From the NCBI GenBank assembly GCA_024803745.1, contig JANJXV010000002.1, forward strand, positions 41,313,757 to 41,377,756: a DNA stretch of 64,000 nt, written 5' to 3'. Positions within the stretch are counted from its first letter, which is position 1, and each line of letters opens with the position of its first letter. The stretch is from Megascapheus bottae (taxonomy: Eukaryota; Chordata; Mammalia; Rodentia; Geomyidae). Both the position numbers and the translations under genes were made by a program. The notes under the pieces are model-generated. The model was not told the origin of the DNA, ran no database searches, and was given only the letters and a program-made list of their open reading frames with translations. Positions 12,184 to 23,446 of this stretch are shown here, piece after piece.

Positions 12184-12784
12184 CCCTGCAATACCTCTCT
12201 CCACAGTAGCACAGGCTTGTCCAGTACCATCAATGAGAATAAATTATTTTACAGAGACAACACCCTCCTTTTACAGTTCTACTTAAGAAGTTCTTCCTTA
12301 TACTGTGATATCAGCCCATTCCCATGATTTTTCCTGCTTGGATTACAGCAAAATTTTTCAAAGGACTGTTTAATCACTTTTAGAGTTTGCCCTTGAAATG
12401 CTCTACTCATGTCTCTAAGACAAAATCTATTCTCTAACGAGATCCAAATCTTCATTAGCACAGTTTGAAGTCTCTTTACCTCTAGTCTCTTTTCAATAAG
12501 TTTTAGGTTGTCTAATTACCAACCTCTCAATATAATCTCACCACTAAATCTTCACATTAAAAACTTCTCCTTAAAACTGGGGCCTGTGTCCATTTTCATT
12601 ATAGATCCTGTGTATGCAATGGATGCATTCCCTTAGCCATTCACATTCTCTCTGGGGACATCAAAATCACAATGTTTATTTCTAAAGCTATGACTGTCAT
12701 CTATACCTCTGAGCATTTTCACACATTCTGCTCAGAAGCTTAACTTTTCATTTGCTGTAAACACAGTTGGATATCTGGTTTCTG
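12184..12784. other. Unassigned stretch, possibly ancient repeat
   Basis: The sequence lacks young repeats. It lies next to a CR1/L3-like match and could be a more decayed part of the same relic. Confidence 0.35.
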
Positions 12785-12980
12785 GCCCAAACGGAGGGCT
12801 TTTTATTTGTCCCTGTTAAATTTCATTATCTTATTTCAGTACAAATCATGCCAGCTTGTCAAGATCTTTGAGCATCTTTAATATTATCATCCAAAAGGTA
12901 CTGTATGCCTCCTAGCCTGTCATCAACAAATCTGATAAGACTTTCCTCTATAGTTTTAGCCAAGCCAGTAATTCTAAAAT
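12785..12980 (-). repeat. Ancient CR1/L3-like repeat
   Basis: The run 'cctgttaaatttcatt', 'gccagcttgtcaagatcttt', 'atcatccaaaaggtactgtatgcctcc', 'gtcatcaacaaatctgataag' resembles an ancient CR1/L3-type mammalian repeat that I recall as reading 'gtcatctgcaaatttgatgag'. The assignment is from memory and needs RepeatMasker. Confidence 0.45.
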
Positions 12981-13365
12981 AACTAAGCAAGATAAGATCA
13001 TGAACAGGCCATAAGATTGCCACTAACAATTTCTCTCCAGAAAGAAGAATATCTATAGATCAGATTAATTTGGTTACTTTTCTGTCAATTACTAGTCTGT
13101 TTTATTACAAAGATTCTCAATTCATACCTGTCTCTCTCACCTACAAGAACACAAGATAAATTTTGTTTAGTGAATTATTGAAGTACAAATACTCTATGCC
13201 AAATGTGGTATCTCCATTTCAAAAGATCATTAAAAAAGAGCTGAAGCTAGCTCTGCTTTCTTCACTACATTGATTGTAGCTATCACTTTTTATCACTAGC
13301 TAGCATTTAAGACTTAAGAAATGTTTTTTAGTAACTCACTCCCAGGACAATTGACTTTTTCAAGG
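12981..13365. other. Unassigned stretch
   Basis: No gene or repeat recognised between the CR1/L3-like relic and the degenerate tandem repeat. Confidence 0.4.
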
Positions 13366-13815
13366 ACTGACGTCTTCCTGTGAAAATCTACATTATTATG
13401 TGGGAGTTATTAGATTCACAGAAGAATCTTATAGAATGAAATTAATTTGATCCTCCAAAAATCAACAAACAGAAAATGTGACCCATTTCTACAAGAACTA
13501 TCATCTTGAATGAGAATCACTGTATTCATGTGAAAATCAACCTACTCTAGAGAGAAATGACCAACTCACAGGAGAATCTGTCTACTCTTGTGAGGAAATG
13601 GACTCACTCACAAACAGCACCCACTGCACCAGGAAATATTCCCATGGGAGAGAAAACCTCACTCTTGTGAGAATCAACCACTCCAGAGACAATCCACACA
13701 TTCTTACAGGAATAAGCGTACTTGCTCAGGGGTTCAGTGTTCTTATATGAAAACAAAAGTGGAAGAATCCCTCGTGGGAAAATCTAAGAAATATTACATA
13801 CTCCAGAGAGAGATG
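13366..13815 (+). repeat. Degenerate ~20-bp tandem repeat (minisatellite-like)
   Basis: From 13523 the sequence can be cut into consecutive units of 17-20 bases, mostly exactly 20: TATTCATGTGAAAATCAACC, TACTCTAGAGAGAAATGACC, AACTCACAGGAGAATCTGTC, TACTCTTGTGAGGAAATGGA, and later CACTCTTGTGAGAATCAACC (13660-13679) and CATTCTTACAGGAATAAGCG. A rough consensus is TACTCTTGTGAGAATCAACC. Weaker copies seem to extend left to about 13366 and right to about 13815. The 20-base period does not keep a reading frame, so a coding origin is unlikely. Confidence 0.7.
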
Positions 13816-13844
13816 CATTAATATATCTTAATAGCTCAATCACC

Positions 13845-13845
<1 letters not shown>

Positions 13846-13888
<43 letters not shown>
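13846..13888 (+). repeat. (TG)n microsatellite
   Basis: About 21 TG units. It sits at the 3' (tail) side of the minus-strand SINE that follows, so on that strand it reads as a (CA)n tail. Confidence 0.95.
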
Positions 13889-13890
<2 letters not shown>

Positions 13891-14112
13891 CTGTAAAGTC
13901 TTTAAGCTTGAATTCAGAGCACTGACCCTAAACTGTTTTGTTTTGCTCTAGGCTGGTACTCTACCATTTTGAGTCACAGTACCACTTATGGTTTTCTAGT
14001 GATTACTTAGAGGTAAGCCTCATGAAGTTTCCTGCTCAGAGTGGCTTTGAACTGCAGTCCTCAGAGCTCAGCCTCCTGAGCAGGCATGGGCCTCTAGAGC
14101 ACATCTCCATCA
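13889..14112 (-). repeat. B4-like SINE joined to a CA tail
   Basis: The minus-strand SINE contains 'gctctaggctggtactctaccattttgagtcacag', 'ggttttctagtgattacttagaggtaag' and 'tcctcagagctcagcctcctgagcaggcatggg'. It is diverged. Its 3' end runs directly into the TG/CA microsatellite. Confidence 0.8.
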
Positions 14113-14334
14113 TCTCTTAAATGCCCATTCCCTACTCTCCCATAAAGTATCAAATTTCAGTTTGAGTTTCACTGAAGGATAATCCATATTTATGTTTTAC
14201 AGCCCCTAGTTCCTATGCTATTCAAAATTTTCATGTCACCCAGACATCTAAATTGTTATCCCTGCCTCCATACTTACCAAATACAATCTGTTCTCTCACC
14301 AGCCCATCTCCCCTTTGCCTTCTTTAAAAGTTAT

Positions 14335-14715
14335 TGAAATCCAAACCCCTTTCGTTCCAGTAATGCTTCTAACCAACCTCGAATCTTTAAACACAATATG
14401 GTCCTTGTGCTTCTGAAAACCTTCCAAGCTAATTTCCTCCTCAAGCTATTTCTAGAGCCTAGAACAATATGTCAATTCCTAATAGTCTGTTTTCTAGAGC
14501 TTCATCATGTAACTTACCCTACCATGCAACCTCATCTCCCCTTAATAGTCACTTCCTCAAAGAAATCTTCCTTCTACAATAAGATCCATATCACACTACC
14601 ATGTAAGCACCATGAGCATAAAGCTTATAAAATATTCTCTGATGAATCCTAGAATTCTGGAACAAGACTTAGCACATGGCAAGTACACAGATATTTGAAG
14701 AAATCATTGATTTTT
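14335..14715 (+). repeat. L2 LINE 3' end relic
   Basis: The order of blocks fits L2: 'cacttcctcaaagaaatcttcc' (for 'cacctcctcagagaggccttcc'), 'gtaagcaccatgagcataaag' (for 'gtaagctccatgagggcaggg') and 'gaacaagacttagcacatggcaag' (for 'gaacagtgcctggcacatagtag'), then 'gatatttgaagaaatc'. It could begin earlier than marked. Confidence 0.65.
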
Positions 14716-14765
14716 TTAACCTACTTAAGCACAGTCACCTTCTGAAAATCCTCCTCTTAGGCACA

Positions 14766-14987
14766 TACTATCTTGCCAGTAGCTCACACCTATAATCTTA
14801 GCAATTTGGAAGGCTGAAAACTGAGGACCATGGTCTGAAGTCAGTTCAGGCATACAGGAGAGTCCCTAAGATTCTGTCACTAGTTAACAACCAAAAGCCA
14901 GAAGTGAAGCTGTCATCCAAGTGGCAAAACACTGGATTTGAGAATGAAAGCTCAAGGACAATGAATTCAAGCCCCCAAGACTAGCGT
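14766..14987 (+). repeat. B4-like SINE joined to a CA tail
   Basis: Diverged copy: 'gccagtagctcacacctataatcttagc', 'ccaaaagccagaagtgaagctg', 'gaattcaagcccccaagac'. The 3' end passes directly into the (CA)n tract. Confidence 0.8.
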
Positions 14988-14997
14988 ACACACACGT

Positions 14998-15033
<36 letters not shown>

Positions 15034-15050
15034 CACACACATACACACAT
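14988..15050 (+). repeat. (CA)n microsatellite
   Basis: Interrupted CA tract occupying the tail position of the SINE upstream. A minus-strand frame across it gives only alternating Cys-Val and is an artefact. Confidence 0.95.
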
Positions 15051-16227
15051 AGAGTTGAAAACATTCAGAATTTTTGAAAAGTACAAATACATAATATATA
15101 AAAATAATATTTAATAATTTATTCATAAGTGGTGAAAACTTAATGACAAATTGAAAACAAATCAAATAGTCACCTAAAGTATGTTTCTTCAGAAAAATAC
15201 TAGTTTTATAAAAGAATTAGATATTTAAACTTATTTTTAAAATCGTTTCATATTATCCAGCTTTAATAAATTCAACATAAAACAGTTACAAATGCTTCTT
15301 TGCTCCCACAAAGCCTTTATCAAATATTTGAGAAAAGTATCATGCAGAAAAAAAAGTTATGTCATTAATCACGCTAAAGCTAATAGAATTAGAGACATTG
15401 GCACAAAAGTCTATAGCTCATAATAGCATCATTGTATACTTTCTTCCATACTCGGAGTTGGTTTTTTTGCCTTAGAATTGAATACTGGGAAGTAACTCCC
15501 AAATACATTGAGTATTTAAAACCTAAGTGTAAACTCAAGTGCATAATAAGCTAGAATATCTGATTAGTTGCTGTTACAAAATGGGCCACCTATGCATCAT
15601 TTAGCAGGAATGTAGCCACTTTCCATTGTCAGAGACACAGCACCAGTCTCAGCACCCCACTTCCATTTCATAGTAAAAAGTGATTCTGTGGCCCTATCAT
15701 CAAATCTGCATCCTTCCTCCAAATAGAAGAAAACATCTTTTCTTTTATGGCCACAACACTAAAATTGCATATACTGTTTCAGTTTCCTTCTCATCGGCTA
15801 TAATTTAATCACATAGCCACATTTAACATCAAGGGAAGTTGAAAAATGGGTAGAATGATAGAATGCATAAACATTACTGCTTTTTATTGCTGCTTCTATT
15901 ATTCATAGTATACAGAATAAAAATAGTCAAGAAATGTGCTCTAATTTCATGTTAAGTCTAATAAAAAAGTCAAAAATGACTCAGAGCAAATTATTTCACA
16001 ATGAAGAAACAGAAAAAATTAACTAATTTCTCAACTATATTTCTAGTTACATATCCCAATCTTACCACATACTCTATCTATAAAAAATTTCCATTCATTT
16101 CTGTATCTAATCTTATTCCTTGGATACAGGAATTTTCATATTCTTATTAAGGATAAGCAATTACCAAGATATATGCTATGTAAAAAACATACATACAAAC
16201 AAACAAAAAATAGTTTGGGATTTTCTT
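15051..16227. other. Unassigned non-repetitive stretch
   Basis: No gene or repeat family recognised in about 1.2 kb. Confidence 0.4.
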
Positions 16228-16464
16228 TTTTTTCCTTCGGTCATGGGGCTTGATCTCTGGGCCTGGGTATTGTCCCTGAGCTCTTCAGCTCAAGGCTACC
16301 ACCCTACGCCTTGAGCCACAGCACCACTTCTGGTTTTCTGGTGGTTAATTGGAGATAAGAGTTTCACAGACTTTAGTGCCTGGGCTGGCTTTGAACCATG
16401 ATCCTCAAATCTCAGCCTCCTAAGTAGCTAGGATTACAGGCATGAGCCACTGCACCTAGCTTAA
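16228..16464 (-). repeat. B4-like chimeric SINE
   Basis: Nearly full-length minus-strand copy. The T-rich tail side is at 16223-16235, then 'gagctcttcagctcaaggctacc', 'ccacttctggttttctggtggttaattggagataagag', 'ggctggctttgaaccatgatcctc', ending at 'ggattacaggcatgagccactgc'. Confidence 0.92.
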
Positions 16465-17403
16465 GTTTCTTTTCTTTAAGGCTCATCTTATGTCAATATT
16501 CCTTTTATAAAAAATTCTAGAATATCTGCAAAGACCTCTAGTTTTCATACGGAATTCTTCATACTGTTCAGATATTTCATATAAACTACTCTAGACAGAG
16601 CAACATCTATCTTCATCTAGCCAGTATTTGAACTAGCTTGATACTCAGTGCTGCAGATTTAGCAGTAGATGGAGCCCTCCTTTGTAGAGTTCAAGCTTAG
16701 GTATGAAAATTTATCTAGAGTCATTAATCACCTACCTGTGACTCACCCATACTTATTCAGACATTGGAGAAATAGTAGCATATGTTGGAATTCTCCTATA
16801 GCATGTTTGCTTCGAATCTTCAATCTTTATATGTCATGCAGAAAGAAAATCTTTGAGGCCATCATGTGATAAGATCACTTGAAACGCATCCCAGTGGGCT
16901 GATAGCACTCCACAGAAATCTAATTTCTGCATTGAAATTGATTTCATGGAATCAAATAATATGTCAATAAGTAGTAAAGTGTTATTTTATTCTATATTTG
17001 TACTTTCTGATTAGGGGAAAAGATATATCACCACATATCCTTTATTCTAAAGCAGATTTCTAGAGAGAGGAACATTTTTGAGGCAGAGATAACTGCATTG
17101 GGGTGCACATTGACTAAAGTGGTGTTTACTTTCTGGAAATGCTATCCTCAGATTTGAGAACAAATGTTCAATGATGGCTTAGAAACTAAGAAATTCAGCA
17201 TGAAGACTTGACTGTTTCTATTAAAGATGAAACTAACAAATTACACTTCTAGCCTTGCTTCTTCTATAAATTAGGTAGTAGCCACCTAGTCTCATGAGGT
17301 CTGTCCAGCCTCTTCAGTCTTTTAGACCTTCTCCTTCCATCTACATAGGAAAGGTATGCAGTTTGTGGCAAGAGAAATGTATTTAATTCCACATTATTTC
17401 ACG
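16465..17403. other. Unassigned non-repetitive stretch
   Basis: Nothing recognised. The 66-codon frame at 16669-16869 has no supporting signal. Confidence 0.4.
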
Positions 17404-17512
17404 ACTATATATATAGAGAAATATATGTATATATAGTGTGTATTGTGTATATGTGTGTATATATATGTACATTCACACATATGTATGAATGAATGTATGT
17501 ATGAAAAACAAC
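17404..17512. repeat. TA/TG-rich simple sequence
   Basis: Interrupted (TA)n, (TG)n and (TATG)n/(GAATG)n stretches just upstream of a SINE. Confidence 0.85.
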
Positions 17513-17780
17513 CAAGCTGGGCACTGGTGGCTCACACCTGTAATTCTAGTTACTCAGGAGTCTGAGATCTGAGGATCACAGGTTGAAGCCAGTCCAGACA
17601 CGAAAAATAATGAGATTCTTATCTCCAATTAATTGTATAGAAAGCCAGAATTGTCACTGAGGTTCCAAGTGGTAAAGTGCTAGACATAAGCCAAAGAGCT
17701 CAGGACAGCTTCTGGGGCCAAGAGTCCAAGCTCCAGATTAGCAAAAGAAAACTGAAAAAGAAAAAGGAAAAATGTACTTG
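17513..17780 (+). repeat. B4-like chimeric SINE
   Basis: Complete copy: GCTGGGCACTGGTGGCTCAC start, 'gagatctgaggatcacaggttgaagcc', 'gattcttatctccaattaattg', right monomer 'ccaagtggtaaagtgctagac', and an A-rich GAAAACTGAAAAAG tail. Confidence 0.92.
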
Positions 17781-18249
17781 ATGTTCCCTTAGTATTAACT
17801 TCTATACATTTCTAAATGCTCATTGTTGATTTCTGTATGGGCCTGGCATACACAGACTTGTCTGGGTCGACACCTGCAAGTAGGTGGACTGAATAAGATT
17901 GTTATTATGACTGAGATTACTGTGTGCTACTACTTTGTCAAATAGGACAATGATCCTACAAAATAATTTATCACTTCCAGTTGATATGGGTTATTAATTA
18001 GACAATATTTTTCAATCATGCAGTAACAAAGCAACAACAGGAAAAAAAGTCCCAGGGAAGAGTCACTTTAAAAATAAAGATATCATCAGATTCCAGCAAA
18101 CAGTGGTATGTATGATTCAGTGTCAGAGATGTTTTTCAGGCTAAACAAATCTTGCCTTTCCTTTTCACTCATGTAAAATAAAAAGAACAAAATATGAGAA
18201 TTTATCAATCACTTAGGCTATTTCATTATTCTTAATTTACCCAGATAAT
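17781..18249. other. Unassigned stretch
   Basis: Nothing recognised. Confidence 0.4.
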
Positions 18250-18860
18250 GAGTATATTCCCTTCTGTTCCCTCATTCTCTCCCAGACCCTCCACCCCATC
18301 TCCACCCATGAGTTGTAGAGTTCACTTTTCATGTGTCCAATGAGCTCCACTGTTGAACTCTTTCACATTTTTTCTCTTGAATTCTGTGCCCTCTTCCCAA
18401 TCCTAAGGTATATACCTGAGTACACCATATATAATGAAAAGAAGACAACCATCAAAAACTAAAATAACAAAAAGGAGGTCTCTTTTTTCCATATCTTGGA
18501 GATCATTTCAGTAAATATATACATATAATTTTATTTAAATATGAAGATTCACTTAGGCATTATGTCTTTGTGTTTTCTCCTAAGAATATCCTCTTTTAGT
18601 CTCACTGTGTGTGAGTATTCAGAATCTTGAGTGATTTATCATATCCCAGTGTATTTTAGTCTAATTTCTACATATCAGGAAGAATATGTGCCCCTTGTTT
18701 CTCTGAGATTAGCTTACCTCACTTAATATGATTTATTCTAGTTCCATCCATTTCTCTGCAAATGGGATTACTTTATTCGTTTTAATGACTGCGTAAAATT
18801 CCGTTGTGTATATATACTGCATTCTTTAGGTTCACTCATGTATTGTGTTAGATTTTTTTA
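18250..18860 (-). mobile_element. Old L1 fragment (ORF2 C-terminus and 3' UTR)
   Basis: Minus-strand L1 3' UTR followed by the end of ORF2: 'gagattagcttacctcacttaatatgatttattctagttccatccatttc' is the reverse of the ORF2 'M-LSEVSLT' region, and 'aattccgttgtgtatatatactgc' is the reverse of the 'YTMEFY' region. More diverged than the other L1 copies here. Confidence 0.8.
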
Positions 18861-19405
18861 CAAAGCTGCCATCACCTGGAATATAATACTTTAGACAGAA
18901 ATACCAGCCAATGTTCCTTGAAGGGTATATCATCAGGGAAAATGGATATGTGGTCATTCATCCAAGAATATGTTTCCTCGGCAAGTCTGTTTTAGGACAA
19001 TAACTGGCTGATACTTTCAAAGCTACAGCAATATACAGAGCACTTTTTGATCATGTATTAAGATGCAGGGATCCATGCAAATGTATCGATTGCATTTCTT
19101 AATGATATACTAGTATACTTTTTTCCCTCTCTTTGCAGTCATGGATGCCAGGCTCATAGAGACCATTACCCTAACTGCAGCTGCTGCTGACAGCCATTAT
19201 CAGGTAAAAATGGATGGGTCCAGAAGTATACAATGATGGTGGCACATAGTCAGCCTTCAGTTCACACAGGAAAGCTTTCCAGAGTTCTCTTGAACTGACA
19301 GGAAGTACAATAAAGTCATGGATTGTTGTGTACCCTACAGAAAGTCCCCAAACCCCTACAATTGCACTGGCTCCTTCTTTCCTAGTCTTTATTATTATAA
19401 AATAT
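18861..19405. other. Unassigned stretch
   Basis: No gene or repeat recognised. Confidence 0.4.
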
Positions 19406-19591
19406 TCAGGCTTGAACTCTGGCCTGGACACTGTCCCTGAGCACTTCAGCTCAAGGCTAGTACACTTCTGATGGTTAATTGGATACAAGAGTCAGGACTT
19501 TTGTGCCTAGGCTGGCTTTGAACCATGATCCTCATATCTTAGCCACCTGAGTAGTTAGGATTATAGGCATGAGCCACAGGCACCTGGCTCA
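19406..19591 (-). repeat. B4-like SINE
   Basis: Minus-strand copy with 'cctgagcacttcagctcaaggctag', 'ggctggctttgaaccatgatcctc' and 'ggattataggcatgagccacaggcacctggc'. The middle has a deletion that shortens it. Confidence 0.88.
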
Positions 19592-19835
19592 TTATTCAGT
19601 TTTTAAAGTTCTGTGAGTAGCTTGGTGAAAACTTTCTTTACAGTGTCCTCTTAATTCGATTTTCAGCCTCTGGCTATAGTAATACAGTAGATATACTGTA
19701 ATGAAGCACTGAAAGTATTTTTCGGTACCTATCTTGCCCCCCTATAGATGGGAGTTCTTATACTATTTTTCCTTCATGATTCAGATATGGTGGTAAAACA
19801 TAAAAGAAATTATCAGGTAAGACCTTTTGTGGGGT

Positions 19836-21401
19836 AAGACTTATTTTGTAAATCTTTCCATTTCCTTACGAATTGGGTGATGTTGTTTTTTCTAATGGCA
19901 GCAAAGAATTGCATTGTGTATAAATACCACATCTTGTTGATCCACTCATCAATGGAGGGACATCTGGGTTGGTTCTGTATCTCTGCTGTGGTAAATAGTG
20001 CTGCAATGAACATTGTTGTGCTAGTGGATTTAGTATGTCCTTGTTTCTGGAAGGTTGAGTAAATGCCAAGTAGTGGAATTGCTGGGTTATAGAGGAGCTC
20101 TATGTTTAGTCTTTTGAGGAACCACCATACTGCTTTCCATAGTGATTGAATGAGTTTACACTCCCACCAGCAGTGTAGTAGTGATCCCTCCTGGCCACAT
20201 CCCCTCCAGCATCTGTTGTTATTAGATTTCTTGATCATGGCCATTCTAACTGGAGTGAGGTAGAATCTCAGGGTTGTTTTGATTTGCATTTCTTTTATGG
20301 CCAGAGATGTTGAGCATTTCTTCATGTGTCTATAGGCCATTCCTATTTCTTCTTCAGAGAAGACTCTTTGTCTTTGGCCCATCTTTTAATGGGATGGTTG
20401 TTTCTTTGGAGATTAGTTTTGGAGTGATTCAATTTTTTTGAGCTGTTGATATATGCCTTTGTCTCTTGTAGGTTATAAGGATCTTGTCCCACCGTGTAGG
20501 CTTTCTAGTTAGTTTGCTAGCTATGTCCTTTGCCATACAGAAGCTCTGCATTTTAATGCAGTCCCACTTATCCAGCCTTTCTCTGATTTGTTGTGTTTCT
20601 GGGTCCTTATTAAGAAAGTTTCGACTTGTATCAAGGAAACCTAGTGTATCTCCTACTCCATCTTGTAAAGTTTTCAGTGTATCTGCTTTACCTCCAGGTC
20701 TTTGATCCATTTGGAGTTAATATTGGTGCAGGGTGACAAAGAAGGCTCCAACTTTAATTTTCTGCAGGTGCTTAATCAGTTCTGCCAGCACCACTTGTTG
20801 AAGAGGCTGTCTTTCTTCCTATTTTTTGGCTCCCTTATCAAAGATTAGGTGGCTATAGGTCTGTGGGTTAATATCTGGGTCTTCAGATGTATTCTACTGG
20901 TCCTCAGGCCTTGAAAATCATATTAAGTGAAGTAAGCCTGACTCAAAGGAACATAGGCTCAATGGTTTCCCTCATTTGTCATAATTAGTACAAACCTTGG
21001 AGGATTACAACAGGGCAAAACCTAGATATGGAAAGCCATATAGGATGATGCTAAATGAAAGGACCTCCAAGATCTAGAAACAAAAGCCATATAATAAGTG
21101 ATTTTTTTGTCCTTAATATACTATGTTATCTCTCATCTCTTTTACCCTCCCTTGGTTATCTCACATTGTTACAGTATTTTACTTAGTTATCTGATATATT
21201 GTATGTACGTTTATTTGGTTATTTGAAAGAGGATAGGGAAGGGGGAAAACAAGATGAGGGGTGGGGATGGGGGAAGGGAAATGAGGATCAAAACATGAGA
21301 AAGGGTATCCATGTTTATGAAGTAATGCACCTCTATCTGGTGAATATATTGTAACCCTTCTATTAATTAGAATAAAAATATATGAAAAAAGACTTATTTT
21401 G
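19836..21401. mobile_element. L1 with inverted 5' part (twin-primed), 13-bp TSD
   Basis: Two L1 pieces in opposite orientation share one target-site duplication. Positions 19849 to about 20900 are minus-strand L1 ORF2 (downstream of the reverse-transcriptase core, into the C-terminus). A 189-codon open frame at 19813-20382 holds the Cys-rich segment [19 protein letters not shown], followed by LLGIY and the YTMQFF-like motif, and a second frame lies at 20429-20710. Positions about 20905-21390 are plus-strand L1: the very next part of ORF2 (SEV-like) and the 3' UTR with its G-rich tract and A-rich end. The two pieces are nearly contiguous in L1 order. AAGACTTATTTTG occurs at 19836-19848 and again at 21389-21401. 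The element is 5'-truncated and cannot mobilise itself. Confidence 0.93.
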
Positions 21402-22811
21402 CACTGCTTTTACCAAATGTCACTGCCAAATGTTTCCACTTTATATTTGTTTATTCTTAAAGACTCATTAGAGCCTTGAAAAAATTATTTTCCAGAGCAT
21501 TTTGGGGAACTTCATTTTCACATGCTTAGAGACTAGCAATTGTTTTGAACTAGTTGCTTAATACCTTTGCTTCAAATGACAGAAATATCTTAGGAGAAAA
21601 AGTAGAATTCTCCACTAAAGGCAAGCAATGTCCCATGGAGAAAGGACTAATGGCTCACGTGGGAAATCCTGGACCATTTTGTTAGAACAGAAAGTAAGAG
21701 AGTGTTCAAAAATGATGGGAACTTCACATTGCCATGGGAGTCAGCTTGAAAAGGGTCTGATTATGCAAATCTGGTATAATCTGAGAATCAAATGAAGCAT
21801 CCCAGGGAAACCAAACAAATAACTATGAGCAACAGAGAAGTTTTTACAGTAGAATGTCAAGGGAAAACTAGTAAATATGAAGATAATGTCAAGGTTGAAA
21901 ATTATTTTGTAGCCATCAGTCCACTAGTGGATTATGCAGGAAAAAGAGAGTACCTGAGCCCCTGTGTTAGATACTCTGCACCGCACACACATACAAAAAA
22001 AATTCACAATTTACTAAGAAGGACATTATTATTGAGAGTAGTGTGGTTGTGTAGTCTCAGAAATAATCTCTGAAAATTTATGTCACAGTGGATAAAATAT
22101 TAATCAGATGTCCAAACTTTTCTTGATATTACCTCCAAATGTGACACTCCCGAGAAAGACACAGTGGTGCCTATAAAATGTTCTTGTCAAGAATGGGTAT
22201 CTGGAAACTCTAATTATAAGGAAAATCAAGAATCATAGATGAGTAATATTCTATTTTCAAAAAGGAAATGAAAATTTATTCTTCAAAATTTTAATATTAT
22301 GAAGGTAATCAGAGCCTGTAAAACTTTTCTAGATTAAAGAAACCAAGATGGCATAAGAATCAACTGCACCCTGAATCCACACTGGACCCTAAATTGGATG
22401 AGGAAAAACCACTCAGGTACTCTTGGAACAACTGACAAAACGAGAACACAGATATTGTATTGAATTTAAACTCAACCATTTTCAGAAGTGGACTGTGCTT
22501 ATGTAAGATATTATCTCCAACTGAAGTAGTTAGAAATAACCTACCATCAAAGATTTCAGAAAAACTAAAATGAATACGCAATAAGAAAAAAAATGAGGTT
22601 GAAATTGAACAGGTACACCTGTTCTTTATTCATGCATTTAAAAATGCAAAGATTTGAAATTGTTTCTCAATAAAAACTTAATAATAAAGAGTTGAGAGAG
22701 CAGAATAAAAAACCTGGAGTAAATCATGGAAATTTAAGTAATGACTATGCCTATCCTGTACAATTGTTCACATGTGCCAAGATGCAGTGATTTGCACACT
22801 AAAGATTATTG
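21402..22811. other. Unassigned 1.4-kb non-repetitive stretch
   Basis: I recognise no repeat or gene. The 93-codon plus frame at 21792-22073 has ordinary composition and no splice or start context I would trust. Confidence 0.4.
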
Positions 22812-22945
22812 ACTTTAGGAATTTGGCCAAGTGGTAGAGTGATTGCCTAGCAAGCAGGAAGACCCGGGTTCGATTCCTCAGTACCACATAAATAGAACAA
22901 GCCAGAAATGGTGCTGTGGCTCAAGTGGTAGAGCTCTTAGTCTAT
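22812..22945 (+). repeat. ID-type SINE, 3'-truncated
   Basis: 'ggaatttggccaagtggtagagtg', 'gacccgggttcgattcctcag' and 'ggctcaagtggtagagctctta' are clear. The copy stops within the right monomer, with no A tail, which suggests a later deletion. Confidence 0.9.
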
Positions 22946-23446
22946 TTCAAACGACTCCATATGCATTTGGGGCCACAGAGAAGAGGCATATTTGTTTTCA
23001 CCTCTGAGAGGTTTTCAGATAGAGACTACTGCATTGTGGGCAGAAGGAGGACAACTAGTAAATGATTAATTGAATCCAAGATGGATATAAGCCACATATA
23101 AAGCAATGTAACTCTCTTTTGTAACACACTCTGACAATATAAAATGGAAGCAATTTTATATTAACATCAATTTTTAATGCACACAATTTAGAAATGATTA
23201 AAAATGGTTAAAGCACAAAACTCAATGAAAACTTGCCCTCTAGGGGTATAGACACTGAGAATATCATTTACAGAGCTTTCCTCTGGTAGGCCGAGAGAGT
23301 CTGCACATCCCTCCCCAACATATGTGTAATTCCTAAGTGTCCAGAGGCCCGACCAAATAAATCCCTCCTCCAAAGGCTCCATTTTCACATTTTGTTTTAC
23401 CACTTCATAATCTGTATTACACTTTGAAGAACATCTTTCTCTATGG
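22946..23446. other. Unassigned stretch
   Basis: Nothing recognised. The 88-codon minus frame at 23188-23454 is unsupported. Confidence 0.4.

Noticed and set aside
13523..13757. Possible CRISPR-like array because of regularly spaced ~20-bp units
   Set aside because: The units are contiguous and diverged, with no unique spacers, and the DNA is clearly mammalian.
19813..20382. 189-codon open frame as an active reverse-transcriptase gene
   Set aside because: It is only the C-terminal end of L1 ORF2 in an inverted, 5'-truncated insertion, without the endonuclease or RT core.
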